Source of the DNA: Nitrospinota bacterium
Lineage (GTDB): Bacteria > Nitrospinota > Nitrospinia > UBA9942 > JAHJSF01
Assembly: GCA_018830405.1 (NCBI GenBank)
Contig: JAHJSF010000086.1
Coordinates: forward strand, 1-10,084
DNA: 10,084 nucleotides
Reading direction: 5' to 3'
Under the pieces are notes generated by a model. The model saw only the letters and a list, made by a program, of their open reading frames with translations, did no database searches and was not told the DNA's origin. Within the stretch, counting starts at the first letter, position 1, and every line of letters starts with the position of its first letter. Positions 1 to 7,400 of the stretch are shown here, one piece after another. The position numbers and the translations under genes were made by a program.

Positions 1-765
1 AGCAGCTCAGACATTAAGGATGTCCATATGGCCGGTATTATTGCCAGTCTTTACGACAATGAAACCACAAGTGCTGTATTTAACTATGCTCACGCCTGGG
101 ATATAACGGATGGTTTTGCCGGTCTGACAGTCATGCCATTTATTACCACTAAAACCGGCGATACATACTCCTTTGAACCTAACACGGGTGGATATGTGAG
201 TAGAGTGGAACCTTCCACCAATATAGGTGATTGGGATGCCGCCTCTCTCCTCTTCAGGACAAATTTACAAGAATCGCACGATAAGGATATCGATCTCTTC
301 TTTGCTACTTCTTGGACTCATACCAATCCTTCCCGGATATCAAAAAACCCTTTTTACGAGATTATGAATCAGGGACTTCTTAGTTCAAATGGAGACCTTC
401 AGGCACGCGATGGATATAGCGTCTATGCAGGAGTTGTCTTCCCCATATTTGATGATGGAAGGCTTGGGTTTGAGTATAACTGGGGTTCGCAATACTGGTT
501 TAACTTTACCGGAGCAGAGGATTCTTTGGTGGGGAGCAAACTTGCCGCCAGAGGGTCTGTGTATGAGGCATATTATATAAACCCTATATTTGGGAGAAAC
601 TTTTTTATAACGGTGGGTACCAGATATTATGACTATGAGTATACAGGGAGCGGTAACCCATTAGGGGAACCGGTTAAGATAGATGAGGCAACAGCCCTTG
701 ATACCTTAAATCCTGTTATAGATAAGGTTTGGGTTGGATATACATCGGCGACGATGAGATTTTAG
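1..765 (+). CDS. DUF3373-like outer-membrane beta-barrel protein (5' partial)
   Basis: The reading frame is open from base 1, so the ATG at 28 is probably internal and the gene is cut by the window edge; 254 C-terminal residues are visible. They alternate polar and aromatic/hydrophobic residues in beta-strand fashion, with many Tyr, Trp, Phe and Gly. The protein ends in Thr-Met-Arg-Phe; a terminal Phe is the usual signal for outer-membrane barrel assembly. The stretch with GSQYWFNFTGAED, then RGSVYEAYYINPI, then a YDYEYTGSGNPLG segment, matches my recollection of DUF3373 putative porins found beside multiheme cytochromes in Desulfuromonadales and Campylobacterota. The next gene starts 39 bases later on the same strand, so it probably shares the cytochrome operon. 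It may pass substrate or product through the outer membrane; that role is inference. A different porin family is possible. Confidence 0.75.
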   Translation, partial: SSSDIKDVHMAGIIASLYDNETTSAVFNYAHAWDITDGFAGLTVMPFITTKTGDTYSFEPNTGGYVSRVEPSTNIGDWDAASLLFRTNLQESHDKDIDLFFATSWTHTNPSRISKNPFYEIMNQGLLSSNGDLQARDGYSVYAGVVFPIFDDGRLGFEYNWGSQYWFNFTGAEDSLVGSKLAARGSVYEAYYINPIFGRNFFITVGTRYYDYEYTGSGNPLGEPVKIDEATALDTLNPVIDKVWVGYTSATMRF

Positions 766-804
766 TGGTGTGCAGTTAGATTAATTTTTATTTGGAGATA
801 TTGA

Positions 805-1140
805 ATGAAAAAGGTTATGGTTTTGTTTGTTGCTCTTCTTGCTGTTTCTTTGTCGGCTGGCTTTGCTAATGCTGAGGGGAATTCGACCAAGGGGAAGTAT
901 CTTTATAGGAATATCTATAAAGATTGTTCTGCCAGGGGAGAGATTCCTTCATCTACTCCGATAGTCAGCCCGAGTGACAAAACACAATCGCAGTGGGAGA
1001 GGACTTTTGAAAAGAAAAAGTTTGATGTCTTTGGCTGCACAACCGAGTTTAATAACTTGACTGAGGCAAACTTAGAAAATATATATACGTATCTGCATGG
1101 GCACGCGGCTGATTCGCCAACTCCGGCCAAATGTAAATAG
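805..1140 (+). CDS. Small secreted cytochrome c-like protein lacking a heme-binding motif
   Basis: 111 residues. Residues 1-23 form a Sec signal peptide (Lys-Lys, a hydrophobic core, cleavage likely after Ala-Asn-Ala23), so the mature protein is periplasmic. A GGAG at 794-797 sits 7 bases before the ATG. The mature part looks like a small class-I cytochrome c: an N-terminal KGKYLYRN helix, a central SQWERTFEKK segment, and a C-terminal helix LTEANLENIYTYL followed by HAADSPTPAKC. In related small cytochromes, as I recall them, the N-terminal helix leads into CxxCH. Here that place reads Tyr38-Lys-Asp-Cys41-Ser42, so the first Cys and the His ligand are gone and covalent heme is unlikely. The remaining cysteines are 41, 78 and 110. 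It lies 16 bases before the octaheme cytochrome gene, suggesting an accessory or structural partner. No function is assigned. Confidence 0.75.
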   Translation: MKKVMVLFVALLAVSLSAGFANAEGNSTKGKYLYRNIYKDCSARGEIPSSTPIVSPSDKTQSQWERTFEKKKFDVFGCTTEFNNLTEANLENIYTYLHGHAADSPTPAKCK

Positions 1141-1156
1141 AGTTATTTAAGGAGAG

Positions 1157-2764
1157 ATGATGAAAAAAATGAGAGTAAATTTTAAGTTTTGCCTCTGGTT
1201 GGTTCTGGCAGCTGTTTTTGTCTTGGGATTATCCAACGAATCATCCGCCAATGAAGCACCTGTTGCTCCAGGTATTGCCTTAGCTAAGCAGGCCAAGCCT
1301 GAGGAGAAGGGGAGCACTGTAGACCACTCCAAGCTTAAGCAACTTGATAAAAATTTTAAGTCCGGGGATGAAATTACCAAGGCTTGTCTCGAGTGCCATA
1401 CCGAGGCGGATCACCAGTTTAAAAAAACCTACCATTGGACTTGGAAAGACCCTAAGTCTGAGGGGGGTAAGGGGGCCGACAGTGTAAACAACTTCTGTAT
1501 CTCGGCCAACAATATGGAGGATCCCCTCTGTATCAAGTGTCACCCCGGATGGAACGGTAAAAAGGGAGAGGTAAACTGTCTTTCTTGTCACGGACAGGAG
1601 AAGTTTGATTTTGCTGAGGCATTTAAAGATATACAGGATGTCTCTGCGGTAGGAGATAAGGAATCGATAGAAATTGTCAAAGGGATACAGGATGACGTTA
1701 AAAAGGCGGCCCAAGATGTAGGGGCTGTCCGCCGTAGGAACTGTGGTGACTGTCACTTCAAAGGTGGCGGTGGAGACGGGGTTAAACATGGAGACCTTGA
1801 TACCTCTCTCCTCAAACCGAGCAGAGAACTTGATGTACATATGGGCATAGATGGAGAGAACTTCGATTGTACCCGTTGTCATACAACCACTTCCCATAAT
1901 ATTGCCGGAAGGTTCTATGGTACTCCGGCTGAGGGACGTCATAAAAGCCTTATGGATGATGACCAGATATCTAGAATATCTTGTGAATCTTGCCATAGCG
2001 CCACCCCTCATAAACCGGGGGTAAAGGCCAATGACCATACCGATAAGGTTGCCTGTCAGTCTTGTCACATCCCAACCTTTGCCAGAGAACTGCCGACCAA
2101 GATGTATTGGGATTGGTCTGCCTCAGGCAAGCTGAAAGATGGTAAATATTATAGTGAAGATGGCCCCTATGGTAAGCATACCTACGATACCAAAAAGGGA
2201 GACTTTGTCTGGGGGAAAGATGTTGTTCCTGAATATTATTGGTACAACGGTACAATGACCGATACTACGGTCAACGATATTATAGACCCTTCCAAGCCTG
2301 TCAAGCTTAGGTGGCCTATCGGAACACCTAATGCGAAGGATTCCAGAATATTCCCCTTTAAGGTGCATGTTGGTAAGCAGCCTTATGATCTTAAGGGGAA
2401 GAACTTCTTAGCTCCTCTCGTTTCAGGCCCGAAGGACTATTGGAAAACCCTCGATTGGGAAGATGCCTTTACCAGAGGCATGGCTACGTTGGGTAAGACT
2501 TGGAGCGGAGAGTATGGCTTTGTTGATACAAAGTATGCCTTCCCGACTACCCATATGGTTGTCCCTGGGGAAAACGCCCTCTCCTGTACCGAGTGCCATA
2601 CTCCGGCTAATGGAAGATTAGCTAATATAGAGGGGGTATATATACCGGGCCGAGACCGCTTAGGCTATTTAGGGTATCTTGGTTGGTTTATTATATTGGC
2701 TTCACTTGCAGGTGTGTTGATTCACGCTGCTATCCGAATCGCTTCTTCTAAGAGGAGGGACTAA
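1157..2764 (+). CDS. Octaheme c-type cytochrome, tetrathionate reductase (OTR) family, membrane-anchored
   Basis: 535 residues: signal peptide (about 1-31), a periplasmic octaheme domain, and a C-terminal membrane helix (about 505-526) ending in Lys-Arg-Arg. Eight CxxCH motifs begin at Cys77, 125, 141, 196, 238, 276, 300 and 477. The family is recognised by NNFC114 just before heme 2, NCGDCHFKGGGGD after heme 3, and PTKMYWDWS after heme 7. In Shewanella OTR, as I recall it, the catalytic heme has a Lys ligand (Asp150 and Lys153) with Asn61 and Cys64 nearby. The spacing here is the same: Asn111/Cys114 and Asp207/Lys210, so the active site looks intact. Purified OTR reduces tetrathionate, nitrite and hydroxylamine; the natural substrate is unsettled. 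Shine-Dalgarno AAGGAG (1149-1154) is 2 bases from this ATG and 5 from the next at 1160, so 1160 may be the true start. The stop overlaps the cytochrome b start. Confidence 0.92.
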   Translation: MMKKMRVNFKFCLWLVLAAVFVLGLSNESSANEAPVAPGIALAKQAKPEEKGSTVDHSKLKQLDKNFKSGDEITKACLECHTEADHQFKKTYHWTWKDPKSEGGKGADSVNNFCISANNMEDPLCIKCHPGWNGKKGEVNCLSCHGQEKFDFAEAFKDIQDVSAVGDKESIEIVKGIQDDVKKAAQDVGAVRRRNCGDCHFKGGGGDGVKHGDLDTSLLKPSRELDVHMGIDGENFDCTRCHTTTSHNIAGRFYGTPAEGRHKSLMDDDQISRISCESCHSATPHKPGVKANDHTDKVACQSCHIPTFARELPTKMYWDWSASGKLKDGKYYSEDGPYGKHTYDTKKGDFVWGKDVVPEYYWYNGTMTDTTVNDIIDPSKPVKLRWPIGTPNAKDSRIFPFKVHVGKQPYDLKGKNFLAPLVSGPKDYWKTLDWEDAFTRGMATLGKTWSGEYGFVDTKYAFPTTHMVVPGENALSCTECHTPANGRLANIEGVYIPGRDRLGYLGYLGWFIILASLAGVLIHAAIRIASSKRRD

Positions 2765-3405
2765 TGAGCGAGCATAAGATGATAAACGTATATTTTTTCT
2801 CAAGGTTTGAGCGTTTGGCGCATTGGCTTCAGATGCTTCTAATATTTACCTTGATTCTGACCGGGTTTGAGGTCCATGGCACCTATGCCCTTTTTGGTTA
2901 CAATGCCGCCGTTAAGATACATAACAGCGCCGCCATTGCTTGGATAGTAATGTTTTGGCTCTTTCTGTTTTGGGTATTAACAACGGGGGAATGGAAACAC
3001 TATATCCCGACTACCAAGAAGGTTTTTGAGGTAGTTATGTATTACAGTTACGGGATATTTATAGGGCAAGCCCATCCTGTCAAGAAGTGTAAGGATGCCA
3101 AGCATAATCCGCTACAGAGGATAGTCTATTTGGTTGTGGCTACTATTATATTGCCAATACAGATATCGACCGGACTTCTATATCTCCTCTATAATTCATG
3201 GGAAGGCCTTGGGCTTGGTTTTCTAAGTTTGCGAATGATTGCCTTTCTTCATGTGGCCGGAGCGGTTATAATAATATCATTTGCTATTGTACATGTTTAT
3301 ATGACCACAACCGGACACACTCCAATGGCTCATATTATGGCTATGATTACCGGTTGGGAAGAGGTTGAAGAGTGTGCTGAGATAGAGGAATGGGAAACGA
3401 AGTAA
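2764..3405 (+). CDS. Cytochrome b (b561 / thiosulfate reductase-type) membrane subunit
   Basis: 213 residues with four hydrophobic segments at about 22-40, 56-74, 118-142 and 158-180. This is the four-helix layout of di-heme cytochrome b subunits of formate dehydrogenase, Ni/Fe hydrogenase and thiosulfate reductase. His20 (RLAHW), His53 (KIHNSAA), His163 (FLHVAG) and His177 (IVHVYMTTTGH) stand where the two b hemes are normally ligated. The start overlaps the octaheme stop by one base (TAATG), with AGGAGG at 2753-2758 five bases upstream, implying translational coupling and a fixed ratio. The likely role is to oxidise membrane quinol and hand electrons to the anchored octaheme protein on the periplasmic side. 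The exact subfamily is uncertain; the heme b and quinol role follows from the family. Confidence 0.88.
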   Translation: MSEHKMINVYFFSRFERLAHWLQMLLIFTLILTGFEVHGTYALFGYNAAVKIHNSAAIAWIVMFWLFLFWVLTTGEWKHYIPTTKKVFEVVMYYSYGIFIGQAHPVKKCKDAKHNPLQRIVYLVVATIILPIQISTGLLYLLYNSWEGLGLGFLSLRMIAFLHVAGAVIIISFAIVHVYMTTTGHTPMAHIMAMITGWEEVEECAEIEEWETK

Positions 3406-3441
3406 TCCCACTTCTGAATTAAATTTTACCGAGGGACGGAT

Positions 3442-4506
3442 ATGAATTTTAAGGGTTATATAAAGGGTATACTCTTACTATTGCTTTTAATACTTGTATC
3501 CGTCCCTATGGTAGGGAAGTATAAAAAGTTACGTCTCGTGGATGACAACTCCTTCAGGGGGACAGCCATAGGGACAAATTTTTCCATTATTGTTTCCCAT
3601 ACCCCCCTTACCAATACGGAGTTTGAGATCTGGAAAAGGGAAATAACCCTACTGGTGGATCAGTTGGACAATTCTATGTCCAACTATATCAGCGATTCTG
3701 AGGTTTCCCGCCTAAACAGTAGCCCAGATATAATAAATTTTCAGCCTATTTCAGAGGACCTGCATACTGTTGTCTCCGCCTCACTTGAGGCCTATCAGGA
3801 AACAGACGGCTACTTTGATATTACCGTATCCCCCCTTGTTGACCTTTGGGGTTTTGGCCCGGTCCCTCCGGATGGGGTAGTACCAACCGATAAAGAGATA
3901 AAGGAAATATTGGCCCATATCGGCTCTAACAGGCTTATTCTCACCTCTCAGGGCATTAAAAAACTTGACCCGAAGATTAATATAAACGTGGGTGCCATAG
4001 CCAAAGGTTTTCTGGTGGATAAGGTCGCCCGATTTTTACTCGATAAGGGGTGTAATAACTTTATGGTCGAGATAGGGGGAGAGATAGTTGCCAAGGGGGT
4101 AAATAAGAATGGAGTTACTTGGCGGATAGGTGTTGAAACCCCCGATTATAAGACTGAAGAGGCGGTTTATGGTGTGGTAGAGCTGTCAGACCGAGGGATG
4201 GCCACCTCCGGCGATTACAGGCGTTATCTAAAGGATAATGGGAAGGTATATTCTCATATAATAGACCCCAAGACGGGCTATCCTGCCCAACACTCTTTGG
4301 CCTCGGTAACTGTGATAGCTGAGAACAGTATGAAGGCCGATGCCTATGCCACCGCCCTCTTTGTTATGGGGATGGAGAAGGGAATGGCCTGGGTTGAAAA
4401 AAAGGAAGGGGTCGAGGCCTATTTTATAAACAGAACGGCCGATGGAGGCTTTGTTTCCAAGGCGAGCAGCGGGTTTAAAATAGAGGCTATGAATTCCTCA
4501 AAATAG
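3442..4506 (+). CDS. apbE: FAD:protein FMN transferase, ApbE family
   Basis: 354 residues. ApbE enzymes split FAD and attach FMN covalently to a Thr or Ser of exported flavoproteins, such as those with FMN-bind domains. Motifs in order: TDGYFDITVSPLVDLWGFGP (from residue 121), INVGAIAKGF (184-189 is Gly-Ala-Ile-Ala-Lys-Gly), ATSGDYRRY (254-262), HIIDPKTGYPA (272-282), and KADAYATAL with Asp300 and Thr304 at the metal and flavin site. A hydrophobic N-terminal stretch (about 8-24) targets it across the inner membrane. No lipobox Cys is present, so it is a secreted or N-anchored protein rather than a lipoprotein. GAGGGA at 3431-3436 precedes the ATG. It follows the cytochrome b gene by 36 bases. 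No FMN-bind protein or Asp-x-x-(S/T)-G-A-T target site is visible in this window, so its substrate lies elsewhere. Confidence 0.93.
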   Translation: MNFKGYIKGILLLLLLILVSVPMVGKYKKLRLVDDNSFRGTAIGTNFSIIVSHTPLTNTEFEIWKREITLLVDQLDNSMSNYISDSEVSRLNSSPDIINFQPISEDLHTVVSASLEAYQETDGYFDITVSPLVDLWGFGPVPPDGVVPTDKEIKEILAHIGSNRLILTSQGIKKLDPKININVGAIAKGFLVDKVARFLLDKGCNNFMVEIGGEIVAKGVNKNGVTWRIGVETPDYKTEEAVYGVVELSDRGMATSGDYRRYLKDNGKVYSHIIDPKTGYPAQHSLASVTVIAENSMKADAYATALFVMGMEKGMAWVEKKEGVEAYFINRTADGGFVSKASSGFKIEAMNSSK

Positions 4507-4515
4507 AAGGAGGAT

Positions 4516-5088
4516 ATGCCTGTGAGAAGGATTGTTTTAGCCATTAGTGGTGCCAGCGGAACCCCCTACGCCAAGAGACTCTTTGATATCCTTCTAGAGT
4601 CTGGTGCCAAGATAGATGTTGTCCTCTCCAAGACAGGAGAGAGGATATGGTCTGATGAGACAGGCGAATCGCTCTCCTATTTCGAACGCCCTAATTCTGC
4701 CCTCCATAAAGATAATAATCTCTTTGTTAATATTGCCTCCGGTTCAAGCCATTGGGATAGTATCGTTGTTATCCCGGCCAGTATGGGGACAATTGGGAGA
4801 ATTGCCAATGGGATATCTGATTCCCTTATAACCAGAAGCGCTGACGTTGCCTTAAAGGAGAGGCGGAAGCTGATTCTTGTCTCACGGGAAACCCCACTAT
4901 CTCTAATACACCTCGAGAATATGACCAAGATAACCAGAGCCGGAGGAATTATCCTCCCCGCCTCACCAGCTTTTTATCAGAAACCGCAGACTATAGATGA
5001 TATGGTTGATTTTGTTGTGGGGAGAGTGCTGGATCAACTTGGGATTAATCAGACCATAGTGCCGGAGTGGGACTATTCCCCAGAATGA
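4516..5088 (+). CDS. ubiX: Flavin prenyltransferase UbiX
   Basis: 190 residues, the usual family length. UbiX joins dimethylallyl phosphate to FMN, making the prenylated FMN cofactor used by UbiD-type decarboxylases in quinone or aromatic-acid metabolism; it is cytosolic. The N-terminal flavin loop ISGASGTPYAKRL (10-22), the VVIPASMGTIGRIANGISDSL segment (84-104), RETPLS (124-129) and the C-terminal PAFYQKPQTIDDMVDFVVGR are diagnostic. The gene begins 9 bases after apbE and is last in the operon. Start choice is open: AAGGAGG (4507-4513) is only 2 bases from this ATG but 8 from an in-frame GTG at 4522, which would give the more typical N-terminus MRRIVLAISGASG. No UbiD partner is in the window, so which decarboxylation it supports is unknown; menaquinone or ubiquinone synthesis would fit a quinol-linked operon. 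Confidence 0.95.
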   Translation: MPVRRIVLAISGASGTPYAKRLFDILLESGAKIDVVLSKTGERIWSDETGESLSYFERPNSALHKDNNLFVNIASGSSHWDSIVVIPASMGTIGRIANGISDSLITRSADVALKERRKLILVSRETPLSLIHLENMTKITRAGGIILPASPAFYQKPQTIDDMVDFVVGRVLDQLGINQTIVPEWDYSPE

Positions 5089-5104
5089 GCATTAATTAGG
5101 ACAA

Positions 5105-5142
5105 AAAACACCCTCACCCCATGACTGGGACGAGGGTGTTTT
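5105..5142. terminator. Bidirectional intrinsic terminator between ubiX and hppA
   Basis: A perfect 11-bp stem, AAAACACCCTC (5105-5115) with GAGGGTGTTTT (5132-5142), carries an inner CCCA/TGGG stem (5118-5121 with 5126-5129) and a 4-base loop. The A-run on the left and the T-run on the right let it end transcripts from both directions. It lies in the 65-bp gap between the convergent ubiX and hppA stops. Confidence 0.9.
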
Positions 5143-5153
5143 ACTTAAGAAAA

Positions 5154-7193
5154 CTATTTCAAAAGCATGCCACCATACTGAACAATCATAGGAGCGGCTA
5201 CCAGAGATACAACACCCATCAATTTAATCAATATGTTCATAGCCGGCCCTGAGGTGTCTTTGAAAGGATCGCCTATGGTGTCACCGACTACGGCCGCCTT
5301 ATGGGCGGGGGAACCTTTTCCTCCCAAGTTTCCCTGTTCGATATATTTCTTGGCGTTATCCCAAGCCCCACCGGCATTGGCCATAAATAGAGCCATAAGA
5401 ACACCGGTTACAGTTGCTCCGGCCAACATCCCTCCCAAAGCTACCGGTCCAAGAAGGAATCCTACCGCCAACGGCGCAATAATGGCCGTCGATCCGGGGA
5501 GGATCATCTCATGAAGGGCAGCCGTGGTGCTGATATCTATACATTTTGAGACGTCAGGTTTAACACCTTCTTTGCCTTCCAGCAGTCCCGGTATTTCCCT
5601 GAATTGTCTTCTGATCTCGTTGACCATCTTAAATGCGGCTTTACCGACAGAGGTCATGGTCATGGCACCTACCAAGAAGGGAAGAGTTCCCCCAAGGAGG
5701 AGACCTATAACAACGAATGGATCCGTCAGCTGCAGTGAGAATGGTACATCTCCGGTCCAACTAGCGGCAACTACCATGTTGTAGGCCGAGAACAGAGCCA
5801 AAGAGGTCAGGGCAGCCGAACCGATGGCAAACCCTTTTCCCATAGCGGCGGTTGTGTTGCCGAGGGCATCAAGACCGTCGGTGATTTTTCTTACATCCTC
5901 ACCTAATCCGGCCATTTCAGAGATACCGCCGGCATTGTCGGCTATCGGACCGTAGGCATCAACACTCATGATAATACCGACTGTGCCGAGCATGGCCACG
6001 GCGGCAATGCCTATCCCATAAAGCCCGGCTACATAGTTAGACAGGAGAATGGTTAAACAGAGAATTACAACAGGTATGGCGGTGCTTTCCAGACCTATGG
6101 CCAGACCGGCTATGGCGTTGGTGGCCGGCCCTGTCTGACTGGCCTCAGCTATCCTTTTAATAGGGGTAGAGGCGGTATAGTATTCGGTTATAAGGCCTAT
6201 CAACACCCCGCCGACACATCCTGATACTACGGCCAAAAAGACACTATTGGACATGTCAAGGTAGCTGATTAGTATATAGCTGAATAGAAGAAAGAGTGCG
6301 GCCGATATGAATGTTGCGTTACGAAGCGCTGTAGCCGGATCCCCCTTCTGGAGAACCTTCATGGCCAATATGCCGGCAAAGGAGGCTATTAGACCGAAGG
6401 TTACCAAAATAATCGGGAGAACCATAGATTCTGCCTGATGAAACCCGGTCGTGGCTGTGGCTGCTATGGCTATGGTGGCCACAACAGAGCCTACATAAGA
6501 CTCGAATATGTCTGCTCCCAGACCGGCAACGTCACCGACGTTGTCACCGACGTTGTCAGCGATAACACCCGGGTTTCTTGGGTCGTCCTCCGGAATTCCG
6601 GCATCTATTTTACCCGCAAGGTCTGAGCCGACATCGGCGGTCTTGGTATATATACCGCCGCCAACCCTGGCGAAAAGGGCGATAAAACTTGCTCCCATGG
6701 CGTAACCATTGATAATGCTGGCTGTTTCAGGTTTCCCATAGAGGTAAAAAAGAATACCCAAACCTATCAACCCGAGACTGGCTACGGATATACCCATAAC
6801 TGAACCGCCGAGAAAGGCTACGGAAAGTGCCTCAGATGTAGCCGGTTTATAGAGGCGAGCTGCTTCGGCTGTTCTTGAGTTGGCCTTGGTGGCCCCCTTC
6901 ATACCGAATACTCCCGCCAACATGGATGATAAAGCTCCGCCTAAGAAGGCGTAAGAGGTTTCTATATTTATTCCGAACCAAAGTAGGAGGAATACTGCCG
7001 CGATAAAGAAGACGAGAATTGTATACTGTTTCTTTAGGTAGACCATGGCTCCATCATGAATCATGCCGCTGATCTCCTTCATCTTGTCATTTCCCTCCGG
7101 ACGTTTCTTTATACCTATGTATATAAAGAGCGCTACCCCCAATCCGAACAATCCAACCAACGGCACTAACAGAATTAACGAAGATATATCCAT
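5154..7193 (-). CDS. hppA: Membrane-bound, K+-dependent ion-translocating pyrophosphatase
   Basis: 679 residues, the usual length, with about 16 hydrophobic segments. It hydrolyses cytosolic pyrophosphate and pumps H+ and/or Na+ out across the inner membrane. Substrate and Mg2+ motifs are all present: [20 protein letters not shown] then [13 protein letters not shown] in the first third, [18 protein letters not shown] in the middle, and [20 protein letters not shown] near the C-terminus. [10 protein letters not shown] has Ala449 where K+-independent enzymes carry Lys, so it belongs to the K+-dependent class. The membrane Glu231 (FESYVGS) is at the upper of the two known positions, with Gly235 one turn on. 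This fits Na+-pumping or dual enzymes but does not prove it. GGAGGG (complement of 7201-7206) is 7 bases before the ATG. The leader carries a palindromic repeat, and the gene ends at the shared terminator. Confidence 0.97.
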   Translation of the reverse strand: MDISSLILLVPLVGLFGLGVALFIYIGIKKRPEGNDKMKEISGMIHDGAMVYLKKQYTILVFFIAAVFLLLWFGINIETSYAFLGGALSSMLAGVFGMKGATKANSRTAEAARLYKPATSEALSVAFLGGSVMGISVASLGLIGLGILFYLYGKPETASIINGYAMGASFIALFARVGGGIYTKTADVGSDLAGKIDAGIPEDDPRNPGVIADNVGDNVGDVAGLGADIFESYVGSVVATIAIAATATTGFHQAESMVLPIILVTFGLIASFAGILAMKVLQKGDPATALRNATFISAALFLLFSYILISYLDMSNSVFLAVVSGCVGGVLIGLITEYYTASTPIKRIAEASQTGPATNAIAGLAIGLESTAIPVVILCLTILLSNYVAGLYGIGIAAVAMLGTVGIIMSVDAYGPIADNAGGISEMAGLGEDVRKITDGLDALGNTTAAMGKGFAIGSAALTSLALFSAYNMVVAASWTGDVPFSLQLTDPFVVIGLLLGGTLPFLVGAMTMTSVGKAAFKMVNEIRRQFREIPGLLEGKEGVKPDVSKCIDISTTAALHEMILPGSTAIIAPLAVGFLLGPVALGGMLAGATVTGVLMALFMANAGGAWDNAKKYIEQGNLGGKGSPAHKAAVVGDTIGDPFKDTSGPAMNILIKLMGVVSLVAAPMIVQYGGMLLK

Positions 7194-7210
7194 CTACTAT
7201 CCCTCCAAGT

Positions 7211-7336
7211 TATACAGAGCGGCATAAATTTGTACACCTTTGTTGCTCCTTGGCTCTTCGTTACGGCGTATGCTAAATACGCCTCACTCTTCGCCTTCGT
7301 CGCGCCTCGGTCTACTTTTTTCTGACGCTCTGTATA
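7211..7336. repeat. 126-bp imperfect palindrome with 11-bp terminal inverted repeats (MITE-like)
   Basis: TATACAGAGCG at 7211-7221 is exactly inverted at 7326-7336 (CGCTCTGTATA). Between them the two arms, about 60 bases each, remain partly complementary, and the centre is a perfect 7-bp hairpin, GGCGTAT/ATACGCC (7265-7271 and 7277-7283), with a 5-base loop. CTCTTCG occurs directly repeated at 7254-7260 and 7287-7293. No protein is likely. The left end is only 4 bases from the hppA Shine-Dalgarno and the right end is 26 bases from the pth terminator. A TA dinucleotide at each outer edge could be a TA target duplication as left by IS630/mariner-type transposases; that is inference. It also resembles intergenic repeats I recall seeing many times per genome in related bacteria. 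Confidence 0.65.
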
Positions 7337-7362
7337 TATTATTAAAGATTAAAAAAAATAAT

Positions 7363-7394
7363 AAAAAAAGCCCCTGTCTCTCATTGAGAAGGGC
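7363..7394 (-). terminator. Intrinsic terminator of the prs-rplY-pth transcript
   Basis: Read on the minus strand, GCCCTT (complement of 7389-7394) pairs with AGGGGC (complement of 7370-7375), allowing one G-U, and CTC pairs with GAG inside a small bulge. Seven T residues follow (complement of 7363-7369). It lies 6 bases after the pth stop, separating pth from hppA. Confidence 0.75.
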
Positions 7395-7400
7395 AAAAAA

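Noticed and set aside
1280-2068. A long open frame (262 codons) antisense to the octaheme cytochrome
   Set aside because: It lies wholly inside a gene with eight heme motifs, has no recognisable domain, and its residues mirror the codon bias of the sense strand.
6531-6554. A perfect 12-bp tandem repeat inside hppA
   Set aside because: It encodes the DNVGDNVGD metal and substrate-binding motif conserved in all such enzymes, so the repeat is explained by protein function.
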